Below are positions 50,201-56,017 of a DNA stretch of 56,017 nt, one piece after another. Origin of the DNA: an uncultured Schlesneria sp. (GTDB taxonomy: Bacteria; Planctomycetota; Planctomycetia; Planctomycetales; Planctomycetaceae); assembly GCA_903871875.1 (NCBI GenBank), contig CAIQIR010000155.1, positions 1 through 56,017 on the forward strand, given 5' to 3'. Both the position numbers and the translations under genes were made by a program. How positions within the stretch are numbered: position 1 is the first letter of the stretch; every line of letters starts with the position of its first letter. The notes beneath the pieces are model-generated. The model was given only the letters and a program-made list of their open reading frames with translations, was not told the origin of the DNA and ran no database searches.

Positions 50201-53200
50201 CAGTTCACGAATACCCCAAAAATCACGGGAACGTGGATTGCCGGGTCAGGAACTCTGGTGTTGACTGGAACGGATACGCTGGCCAACTACCAGGCCGCTC
50301 TGCAGGCGGTTGATTACGTCAACACATCGCAGAATCCGAGTGTGGTCTTGCGTACGGTCACCTTCCAGATCCTGGATGACAAGAGTTTGGCCAGTCTGCC
50401 AGTGTCTCGTACGATCGACGTCATTCCCGTTGACAATCCCCCCGTGCTGACCGGACTAGAAACCACAACACTCAGCTACGTGGATCATGCGTTCCCTCCG
50501 GCATCGCCAGTCAACAATATCACCCCGATCAGCGCGGCAATCACCGTGACGGATCCCGATAGTCTGAACCTGCAGGGAGCCACGGTTCAAATCACCGGTA
50601 ATTACCAGTCTAATCAAGACCAATTGGTCTTCACGAATACGCTGACAATCACCGGAACGTGGAATCCCACCACCGGCACGCTGACACTTTCGGGTATCGA
50701 CACGCTGGCCAATTACACCGCCGCACTGCAATCCGTGTCCTACACGGATACGTCGTTAACACCCAGTCTTTTGACGCGGACTGTCAGCTTCAAAGCGACC
50801 GACGATTCGGGCGTAACAGGCGCCGCGGTGACTCGCACGATTACCGTCGCTCACAATGACGATCCCCCAGCGCTGACCGGGCTGGAATCGACATCCTTGA
50901 CCTACACGGAGAATATCAGCTCGTTCGCGACGGTTCCGTTAACAAACACCCTTGTTGCCTCGGATCCTGATAGCACCAATGCGGAAAAAGCAACGGTCCA
51001 GATCACAGGTGGCTATCTCAACGGACAAGATCAGCTGCTGTTCACGAATACTACCAAGATCGCCGGAAGCTGGAATGCGACGAACGGGACGTTGACTCTA
51101 ACCGGGGTCGATACGTTCGCAAATTACCAGGCGGCCCTGCGGTCCATCACCTACGAAAACCTTTCACACAACCCCAGTTCGGCGACTCGAACGGTCAGCT
51201 TCCAAACCACCGACGATCAAGGATTGCTCAGCCCGATCGTCACTCGCACGATCACTGTTGTTCCCGTCAACAATCCATCCGTTTTGGCATCCAGTTTGAC
51301 AACCCTCTCCTACGGTGAAGGCACCGGTGCGAAGCCGATCAATCCGGCGGTCACTGTCAGCGACGTCGATAGTACGACATTGGCCAGCGCGGTCATCACG
51401 CTGACAAATTATGTCTCGACCGAAGACGTACTGGGATTCGTAGCCAACGCGGGCACGATGGGCAACATTGCCATTTCGAGTAACAGCAATGGCGTGCTGA
51501 CGCTGACATCAGCCGGCGCCACGGCGACGCTGGCCCAGTGGCAGACCGCTCTGCGGGCCGTCACTTACACCAATACCAGCGGCGATCTGGCTCCCACACC
51601 ACGAACGGCAACAATTGTGGTGAATGATGGAGGATCGGCGAATGCCACCAGCAATACGTTGACCACAACCATCAACATTGCGGTGTACTTCCCACCGGTA
51701 CTTTCCGGATCGAGTACGCTTGGGTACGTCGAACAGAATCCGGCGATGGCGATCAACAAAACGATTCTCGTGACAGATGCCAGCAGCGCCACACTCGCTT
51801 CCGCCACAATCACCATCACGAACTTCGTTACCGGCCAGGACGTACTGGGCTTTGTGAACGACGGCGCCACGATGGGGAATATCGCCCTCCAGTCCAATAC
51901 GGGTGGCGTGTTGACTCTGACGTCTGCCGGGTCCACCGCTACGTTGGCTCAATGGCAAGCGGCATTGCAGGCCGTCACCTACCTCAATTCCAGCCTCAAT
52001 CCTTCTGCCGTGACGCGAAACGTCACGTTCCAAGTGAACAGTGGCACGACCGTCAATAACCTGAGCAACATCGCATCGAGCACGATTACCGTTACACCGG
52101 TCAACAATCCCCCGGCATTGTCTGACACGCTCGACGCCACAGCACTCAGTTACACCGAAAACTCGACCGCCGTCGCTGTTGCTCCCAATATTTTTGTCGG
52201 TGATCCTGACAGCACTAATTTGATGGGCGCCACGATCAAGATCATCGGAAATGACAACTACCAGGGCAGCCAGGACACGCTCGCGTTTACCAATACCGCG
52301 AAAATCACAGGAACCTGGAGCGCCAGCACGGGGACGTTGACACTGACCGGGACCGATACCGTGGCCGACTACCAGGCGGCACTGCGATCGATCACCTTCT
52401 CTAATAAACTCGACGGCACCTCGGCACCCAGCCGAACGGTCAGCTTTACCGTTATCGACGATACCCATTTGACCAGTAACACGTTTACTCGCACGATCAA
52501 CCTCACAACTGTTGACAGTCCGCCAGTGCTCACGGGAATCGAGACCACGCCGAAGATTTACAATTTGAACGATCCATTCAATCGATATGGCATCATCACA
52601 TCCACGCTGACGCTGACCGACTCGGACAGCACGATGATGAGTGGCGCGACCGCCCAGATCACGGGAAATTACAACGCCAGCCAAGACAAACTTAGTTTCA
52701 ATATCTCGGGCACCGCCATTACTGGCTCCTGGAATGGGACGACAGGGACGCTGACGCTGACGGGTAACGACACAACGGCGAACTACCAGGCCGCGTTGCG
52801 AACGCTTGAGTATTACAATTTCACCGGGACGACCGCCGGGCCGAATCGGACCGTCAGCATTACGGTCATGGACAGCAGCCACGTCGCCAGCAACACGGTC
52901 ACACGCGTCATTCAACTCGAAACGACCAATACACCACCGACCCTGGCGATTAACAGTACCGGGACATTGAACTACACCGAAGGCACTGCGGCCGTCGCCA
53001 TCGCACCGGCTGCGACGGTCACCGATCCGGACAGCCAGATGCTGCAGGGTGCGACGATCACCATCTCGGGCAACTACCAGCTGAACCAGGACCAACTGGT
53101 GTTTGTCACCCTGGGGAACATCAAGGGAGTCTTCCAACCCACAACGGGGTCTCTGGTGTTGCAAGGTGCCGACACGGTCAGTAATTACCAGGCTGCGATT

Positions 53201-53719
53201 CAATCGGTGAAATACATCGACACAAGTACCAATCCGAGCACGGTGACCCGGACCATCAGCTTCACCGTCACCGACGGGCTGGCCACCAGCAACGTCGGGA
53301 CACGCAGCGTCACCGTCACACCGGTCGACAATCCCCCGTTGATTACCAACTCGTCGACCGCATTGGCTTACAAACCAGCCAATGGCGCGGTTGTGGTTGC
53401 TCCGACGGTAACCGTCACTGATCCTGATAGCGCGATGTTGACCGGTGCCACGGTGCAGGTCTCGTTCAACTATCAACGGGGCAATGATGTGCTCTCGTTC
53501 GTGAATACAACCAACATCAAGGGCAACTTCAATGCCACGACGGGCATCTTGACGCTCACCGGTACCGATACGGTCGCGAACTATCGATTGGCGTTGCAAT
53601 CGATCAAGTACCAGTTTGTCGGCACGGCCACGACAATGACCAAGATGGTCTCATTCCAGGCCACCGACGGTCAGTTGTGGAGCAACATCGCCAGCCAGAC
53701 GATCAATGTGACTCCGTAA
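44297..53719 (+). CDS. Giant tandem-repeat surface protein (3140 aa)
   Basis: A planctomycete giant protein. The ATG at 44297 (AAGG nine bases upstream) is preferred to a GTG at 44216. The N-terminal 60 residues carry an Arg-rich patch, SRRRRSLSL-like, then VEMLEQRQMLTAALTG, the phylum-typical export signature. From about 44450 onward, 22 repeats of 120-150 residues follow, each opening with a unit like LTGLETTPLNYVDHA and containing ATVQITGNYQSGEDQLVFTN, then TGTLTLTGVDTLANYTAALR and ending in a VSFTVTD strand. These are beta-rich adhesin-type repeats. No catalytic residues, C-terminal anchor or dockerin are evident. It probably forms a long surface fibre or adhesin. Confidence 0.75.
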   Translation: MILRSWLANLVARLTFVSARPNRRRRSLSLNQTVTPNHVEMLEQRQMLTAALTGLEATALTYMEHSTPPSTNPTIPLSSAITATDSTATVTTATSATIRISAGYQSGEDVLSYVGGPATITASPFSNGTIVLTSVAPGGATLGDFTAALQSLYYHDSAATPSQVARTVTFAFTDPSGPSPAVTRNITFVNDNPVLTGLETTPLTYLQHSNPPNLVANNDTPISSAITVTESDPSVTTVTGAIIQFTPGTYISTEDNLVFQNTTTIIGSWDAATGKLTLSGTDTLANYTAALQSVAYYNSSKTPNTNSQRVVTYTVSNADGSSTSVSRSILITAVDSNPVVTGTSTLGYVDHALVGYPIIGPTGVAPSGPDSNNATILSPTIAVTSPDPAAEAPDITSATIKFSSGSYKSDQDQLIFNNTPKITGSWNSATGTLTLSGDDTLANYTTALQNVYYQNTMETAAPNTSTRTVSFTVTDSYGYTSASVTQSITLTHKDDAPVLGMGPTEDRVPINYVEPSIPGSTPLTISSTITASDPDTGYLQGVVIQISGGAPNEDQLLFTKTSTIGGTWNFATETLTLSGVDTLLAYSKVLRTIQYSDLFANPTPTPRIVTYAPIDNTTVVGGIGLQQVSTPAGISPSVFLASRTIIMVPIDGPPVLTNLESTPLHYPEHSAPPLNTPLPVTSAIQISDPEIATLESATVQITGNYQLGEDQLIFNNATFPKISGTWNIATGTMTLTGVDTLTNYQAALQAVEYEDLAASPNPINRTLTFQATDDLGTASQTVNRTIVMVPTASIPTLVGLETTPLNYVDHALSSTPTVTNNIVPISGSISVVDPGTAAVQSATIQITGNYQSGEDQLIFTNTSNITGFWDASTGTLKLSGVDTLANYTAALKSVQYTDLSQTPNTAQRTVSYTVTDINNQTNTVVPTRLINVTATDDPPVLTGLETVPLLYLQQTPAAGMPVTSTINVTDPDSANLQGAAISISAGYQSGEDKLLFTNTPKITGVWNGTTGTLLLIGVDTVANYAAALQSVSYIDTSTTPNTAVRTLSFQVTDSAGLSGLPVTRSIDVIPISSPPVLTNLETTPISYTAQSTPKVSATITVNDSLDLESATIVISGGYQAGEDKLLFTNTAKIGATWNATSGTLTLSGVDTVVNYTAALRAVSYTDTAANPNPTVRTLSFTATDDTGLTGAAVTRSIVQVPSASPPVLTGLETTPLNYQDHPFVSPLPATNNVTPVSAAITVTDPSTGNLLGATVQITGNYHGAEDQLVFVNTATITGTWNAATGTLTLTGSDTLANYTAALRSVSYTDISATPNTSLRTVSFVATDADGLSSTAVTRTITVTAVDDPPVLTGVETGPLSYTAHTSPAITGTITVTDSDSVNLESATIQITGNYQATEDKLLFTNTAKIGATWNATSGTLTLTGVDTLANYTAALRAVSYTDTAAVPSTLVRTLTFQVTDDSGLTGAGAAGAAVTRSIIITPVNVPPVLVGLETTPLNYLDHAFVSPTPPLNNITPISAAITATDTDTGNLLGATIQITANYHSAEDQLVFVNTATITGSWNAANGTLTLTGNDTLANYTTALRTVSYTDTSATPNQLTRTVAFTITDANGLSSTAVTRTITVTAVDDPPVLTGLEATPLSYFELASPVGPASVTPVTAAITAADPDSALLESATVQITGNYQAGEDKLVFTNTPKIGAVWNATNGTLTLSGVDTLANYTTALRAVSYTDTAAIPNPLQRTLTFQTTDSSGLPSATVTRGIVMIPVAVPPVLSGIPNTPLNYVDHPLSSTPSLVNNVTPITPAITVGDLDTGNITSATVQITVNYQIGEDVLVYPNVINKISGTFNAATGTLTLTGTDTLANYTLALESISYTNTNIVRPNPLTRTVSFQVTDDRGLSSTIGTRDLVEVHSDDPPVLSSIETTPLFYIEGTTNQPITNTIAIADPDSLNGSGAVIQITGNYLSNQDKLQFTNTPKITGTWIAGSGTLVLTGTDTLANYQAALQAVDYVNTSQNPSVVLRTVTFQILDDKSLASLPVSRTIDVIPVDNPPVLTGLETTTLSYVDHAFPPASPVNNITPISAAITVTDPDSLNLQGATVQITGNYQSNQDQLVFTNTLTITGTWNPTTGTLTLSGIDTLANYTAALQSVSYTDTSLTPSLLTRTVSFKATDDSGVTGAAVTRTITVAHNDDPPALTGLESTSLTYTENISSFATVPLTNTLVASDPDSTNAEKATVQITGGYLNGQDQLLFTNTTKIAGSWNATNGTLTLTGVDTFANYQAALRSITYENLSHNPSSATRTVSFQTTDDQGLLSPIVTRTITVVPVNNPSVLASSLTTLSYGEGTGAKPINPAVTVSDVDSTTLASAVITLTNYVSTEDVLGFVANAGTMGNIAISSNSNGVLTLTSAGATATLAQWQTALRAVTYTNTSGDLAPTPRTATIVVNDGGSANATSNTLTTTINIAVYFPPVLSGSSTLGYVEQNPAMAINKTILVTDASSATLASATITITNFVTGQDVLGFVNDGATMGNIALQSNTGGVLTLTSAGSTATLAQWQAALQAVTYLNSSLNPSAVTRNVTFQVNSGTTVNNLSNIASSTITVTPVNNPPALSDTLDATALSYTENSTAVAVAPNIFVGDPDSTNLMGATIKIIGNDNYQGSQDTLAFTNTAKITGTWSASTGTLTLTGTDTVADYQAALRSITFSNKLDGTSAPSRTVSFTVIDDTHLTSNTFTRTINLTTVDSPPVLTGIETTPKIYNLNDPFNRYGIITSTLTLTDSDSTMMSGATAQITGNYNASQDKLSFNISGTAITGSWNGTTGTLTLTGNDTTANYQAALRTLEYYNFTGTTAGPNRTVSITVMDSSHVASNTVTRVIQLETTNTPPTLAINSTGTLNYTEGTAAVAIAPAATVTDPDSQMLQGATITISGNYQLNQDQLVFVTLGNIKGVFQPTTGSLVLQGADTVSNYQAAIQSVKYIDTSTNPSTVTRTISFTVTDGLATSNVGTRSVTVTPVDNPPLITNSSTALAYKPANGAVVVAPTVTVTDPDSAMLTGATVQVSFNYQRGNDVLSFVNTTNIKGNFNATTGILTLTGTDTVANYRLALQSIKYQFVGTATTMTKMVSFQATDGQLWSNIASQTINVTP
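44450..53700 (+). repeat. Tandem array of about 22 related protein-coding repeats
   Basis: The repeat units in the giant gene are about 390-430 bp. Many are near-identical over long stretches, for example the GDTLANYTAALR block. Units near 47.5-49.9 kb alternate two subtypes (YTAHTSP-type and NYLDHAFVSP-type), pointing to duplication of a two-unit segment. Units 1, 17 and 18 use a different subtype with TLAQWQ and VLGFV. Confidence 0.75.
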
Positions 53720-53750
53720 CCAGTCCTGTGATGGATCGAGCTAAACAAAA

Positions 53751-53785
53751 AAACCGGCCGCCAATTTTTTGGCGACCGGGTTTTT
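53751..53785 (+). terminator. Intrinsic terminator after the giant gene
   Basis: AAACCGGCCGCCAA and TTGGCGACCGGGTTTTT form a GC-rich stem with one mismatch around a T-rich loop, followed by T residues. It lies 32 bp after the stop codon and should end transcription of the giant gene. Confidence 0.7.
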
Positions 53786-53864
53786 CATTTGTGCGTCACA
53801 AGCCACGACTTGACCTCGTGACCGACTCCATTAGAGATTGAGGCCGCCAGGAACCGCTGCGATT

Positions 53865-54287
53865 TTATCGCCCCCATTCACGAACCACATAGCCATTTGG
53901 TCTCGAATTGACGGAGTAGTGATATCGCTGTGCCCCCAGTGGACCGAATTCGCGGTAACGGTAATCGACGCCGTAGCGAGTCACTCGTGACGTTTCCCGC
54001 GCGAACGCACTGTAAGGCGTATGAGCCACGGCGACAGGCGCAGAAACAAACACGGGAGCCGTCGCCACCGTTTGTGGCACGTAAACCGGGACCGCATAGG
54101 CTACCACCGGCTGGGGCACATAGGACATTTGAACAATCGCGGGAGCGGGTGCCACCATCACGGCCGGCGGACCAATCACAACCGCTGTCGGTGCATAATA
54201 GGCCCCGTAGTAGAACGCGTCTTGAGCCAAGCTCAACTCGCAATTCATCACCACCATCAACGTCGCCAGATACCCGATGAACTTCAT
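53865..54287 (-). CDS. Small exported Val/Pro/Tyr-rich protein
   Basis: A 140-aa protein starting MKFIGYLATLMVVMNCELSL, the ATG at 54287 preceded by GAGGGGGATCGG. An N-terminal signal peptide ends around LSLAQD. The mature part is unusual: AFYYGAYYAPTAVVIGPPAV, then a series of Pro-Val-x-Val repeats (YAVPVYVPQTVATAPVFVSA) and an RYGVDYRYREFGPLGA C-terminus. The composition is that of periplasmic or outer-surface structural proteins, and similar small exported proteins occur in planctomycetes. It runs convergent to the giant gene. The function is unknown. Confidence 0.65.
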   Translation of the reverse strand: MKFIGYLATLMVVMNCELSLAQDAFYYGAYYAPTAVVIGPPAVMVAPAPAIVQMSYVPQPVVAYAVPVYVPQTVATAPVFVSAPVAVAHTPYSAFARETSRVTRYGVDYRYREFGPLGAQRYHYSVNSRPNGYVVREWGR

Positions 54288-54517
54288 CACCGATCCCCCT
54301 CACTGAGTCACTTCGAACGGCAAACGGCAGTCTGCGGAACATACAAAAATTATACGGGGTCATTCCTCGATTACCAGAATCAACGATCACTCCCGTGGAT
54401 CGGACAACCGAACCGTCCCCAACCAGACCGCTTTTCGCTTCCAAATTCGTTCGGGACTGGTTCTGCTATGCGATTCTTGAATGATGACACCCGACCTGAC
54501 AACCCGAAGGTTCTCGC

Positions 54518-55747
54518 ATGGATTCGCTACTTGATCGTTTTCTTCGGTACGTACGCATCGATACGCAGGCGGACGAAACCAGCACGACCTACCCCAGCAC
54601 GGCGAAACAGCTGACCCTCAGCCGTCTGCTGGCCGACGAATGTCGCGCGATTGGGCTGGCGGACGTGACGTGCGATGAGTTTGGGATCGTCATGGCAACC
54701 ATTCCGGGAACGGTGGCCCAGCAAACGCCAACCATTGCGTACGTCGCTCACGTCGATACATCGCCCGAATACTCGTCGGCGAAGGTGAACCCGATCGTGC
54801 ATCCGAACTACCAAGGTGGCGATCTGGTGCTTCCCGGCGATCCCTCAAAGGTGATTCGCGTCGAAGAAAACCCCGATCTCAAAAACTGCCACGGCCATAC
54901 GCTGGTGACGTCTGACGGTACAACTTTGCTGGGTGCCGACGACAAATCGGGCGTCTCGGCCATCATGTCGGCAGCGGCCGAGCTGATCCGACGAAAAGGG
55001 GAACTGAAGCACGGCCCGGTGCGAGTGTGTTTCACCTGTGACGAAGAGATCGGACGCGGCACCGACAAATTGAACCTGAAAGAACTCGGGGCCGATGTCG
55101 CCTACACGCTGGACGGAGGCGGTCGCGACGAAATCGATTCGGAAACGTTTTCGGCCGATGGAGCGAAGGTCACGGTCAAAGGGATCAACACCCACCCTTC
55201 CGTCGGCAAGGGAGCGATGGTGAATGCGATTCGCATTCTGAGTTGTTTTCTGTCACGCCTGCCGATCGCACGGCTTTCTCCGGAAACGACAGACGGACGC
55301 GATGGCTTCATTCACCCCTATCACGTTGAAGGCGGGGTGGCAGAAGCGTCCGCTCGCTTGATTCTCCGCGATTTTGAGACGACCCATCTCGCGGAACAGG
55401 CCCTGTTACTGGAATCGATCGCCGCCACGCTACGGGCTGAGCATCCCCGTGCTCAGATCACAGTTGAAGTTCGCTCGCAATATCGCAACATGCGTGAAGG
55501 CCTGGTCAAAGAACCGCGTGCGATCTCCAAAGCGGTCCAGGCTCACAAAGCTCTGGGACGGGTCCCGAAATTGAGCATCATTCGAGGCGGCACCGATGGC
55601 TCGCTGTTGACGGCCAAGGGACTGCCCACTCCCAACCTGTCCACGGGCGAGCACAATCCTCACTCCCCCCTCGAATGGACCAGCTTGGAAGAGATGCGGG
55701 CCGCCACAGAGATTCTGGTTCAATTGGCTGTCGAATGGGCTAAATAG
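54518..55747 (+). CDS. pepT: Peptidase T (tripeptide aminopeptidase)
   Basis: A 409-aa protein with the complete M20B pattern: YVAHVDTSPE with His78 and Asp80; LLGADDKSG with the bridging Asp141; CFTCDEEIGRG with Glu176-Glu177; a Asp199 in YTLDGG; and STGEHNPHSP near the C-terminus with the final metal-ligand His. Length matches E. coli PepT (408 aa). The enzyme removes the N-terminal residue from tripeptides in the cytoplasm, using two zinc ions. It is a host housekeeping gene. The stop lies about 110 bp before the IS5-type transposase gene. Confidence 0.93.
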   Translation: MDSLLDRFLRYVRIDTQADETSTTYPSTAKQLTLSRLLADECRAIGLADVTCDEFGIVMATIPGTVAQQTPTIAYVAHVDTSPEYSSAKVNPIVHPNYQGGDLVLPGDPSKVIRVEENPDLKNCHGHTLVTSDGTTLLGADDKSGVSAIMSAAAELIRRKGELKHGPVRVCFTCDEEIGRGTDKLNLKELGADVAYTLDGGGRDEIDSETFSADGAKVTVKGINTHPSVGKGAMVNAIRILSCFLSRLPIARLSPETTDGRDGFIHPYHVEGGVAEASARLILRDFETTHLAEQALLLESIAATLRAEHPRAQITVEVRSQYRNMREGLVKEPRAISKAVQAHKALGRVPKLSIIRGGTDGSLLTAKGLPTPNLSTGEHNPHSPLEWTSLEEMRAATEILVQLAVEWAK

Positions 55748-56017
55748 TCGTCCAAGAAAAAGGGCTTTGATCCCTGAGTTTTCGGGTAGTCAGCGGAAGA
55801 ACAGTTGTTAGGATTCGCAGGGTATTGATGTCGATCCCTCCAAAACCTTGCGATTTCTGACATGAAACCACGCTCGCGTCCGGATGCCCATCAGCGGGAT
55901 TTGTTCCAAGCTCAGTTCGATCAGATTCTCAATCCAGACCATCCTTTAGTGGTTCTGGCTGGCCAGATCGACTGGGGGCGATTTGATCTGGCCTTGGAGA
56001 AGTGCTTCAGTCCGGAA
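55748..56017 (+). mobile_element. Partial IS5-type insertion sequence
   Basis: The left boundary is not resolved; it lies within 55748-55861, after pepT. The element includes the transposase start. Completion, terminal repeats and target duplication are outside the window. Confidence 0.5.
55862..56017 (+). CDS. IS5-family transposase, N-terminal part (cut by window edge)
   Basis: From the ATG at 55862 the frame is open to the window end (52 codons). The start MKPRSRPDAHQRDLFQAQFD and then HPLVVLAGQIDWGRFD match the N-terminus typical of IS5-type transposases, which begin MKPR-x-R and have an L-A-x-x-I-D-W-x-x-F segment. The DDE catalytic domain lies beyond the window. The left end of the insertion sequence should lie between the pepT stop at 55747 and this start, but terminal inverted repeats cannot be verified because the right end is missing. 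Confidence 0.75.
   Translation, partial: MKPRSRPDAHQRDLFQAQFDQILNPDHPLVVLAGQIDWGRFDLALEKCFSPE

Noticed and set aside
51509-53599. Minus-strand open frame of 696 codons
   Set aside because: It is the mirror of the repeat array in the giant gene and its Arg/Gly-rich pattern repeats with it.
1-56017. CRISPR arrays, tRNA or rRNA genes, integrase
   Set aside because: I found no regularly spaced short repeats, no tRNA- or rRNA-like sequence and no integrase or replication-initiator motif. I cannot exclude divergent ones.

Overview
The window looks like a planctomycete chromosome, probably from the Planctomycetaceae side of the phylum. The giant secreted protein at 44.3-53.7 kb has an N-terminal arginine patch followed by VEMLEQRQMLTA, the form of the LEQR/LEPR-x-L export signature typical of planctomycete giant proteins. 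The GIIAIGG-repeat protein, the PQQ-type giant exoprotein and the small PPLISWWQ-type membrane protein also fit. Base composition is moderately GC-rich throughout. No rRNA, tRNA or CRISPR array is visible.

Layout. 1-986 (minus): the 3-prime-truncated end of a DNase II-like nuclease. 1.17-20.6 kb (minus): one long, tightly packed, translationally coupled virion operon. Read in transcription order it encodes an AT-hook-like protein, HK97 prohead protease, HK97 major capsid protein, small head proteins, gp6-like connector, head-tail joining proteins, gpG-like protein, tail tube, tail assembly chaperone with a -1 frameshift site, tape measure, tail-tip and baseplate-like proteins, poly-Ser/Cys proteins, and a glycosyltransferase at the end. 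About 20.6-20.7 kb: divergent sigma70-like promoters. 20.7-23.3 kb: small plus-strand genes, a universal stress protein (minus) and a decapeptide-repeat protein. 23.5-37.2 kb (plus): a second element block with a structured leader, small membrane and lipoproteins, a papain-like peptidase, a thioredoxin-like protein, coiled-coil/holin-like genes, a Gly-rich protein, a 976-aa fibre-like protein, terminase large subunit, a 986-aa portal with a long C-terminal extension, and a zinc-ribbon protein. 37.4-56 kb: host-type genes, namely a degenerate HAD protein, BON protein, 1573-aa PQQ/TPR exoprotein with an upstream 57-aa membrane protein, a 3140-aa surface repeat protein, a small exported protein, peptidase T, and the start of an IS5-type transposase.

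How it works together. The window holds all the main components of a siphovirus-type particle: packaging motor, portal, protease, capsid, neck, tail tube, chaperone, tape measure and fibre. They are split into two divergent blocks, so that terminase and portal lie about 13-17 kb from protease and capsid and on the opposite strand. No integrase, excisionase, recognisable repressor or replication gene is seen. The element is therefore either a prophage whose early region is lost or unrecognisable, or a domesticated particle-making (GTA-like) system. The sequence alone cannot decide between these.

The most notable observations are: a textbook A AAA AAC slippery heptamer joining the two tail-chaperone frames; a portal with a C-terminal GNAT-like domain; a moron-like plus-strand gene inside the minus-strand tail operon; a promoter, strong hairpin and antisense hydrophobic peptide at 23.5-23.66 kb; a UGA-interrupted small membrane gene; and a bacterial DNase II homologue.
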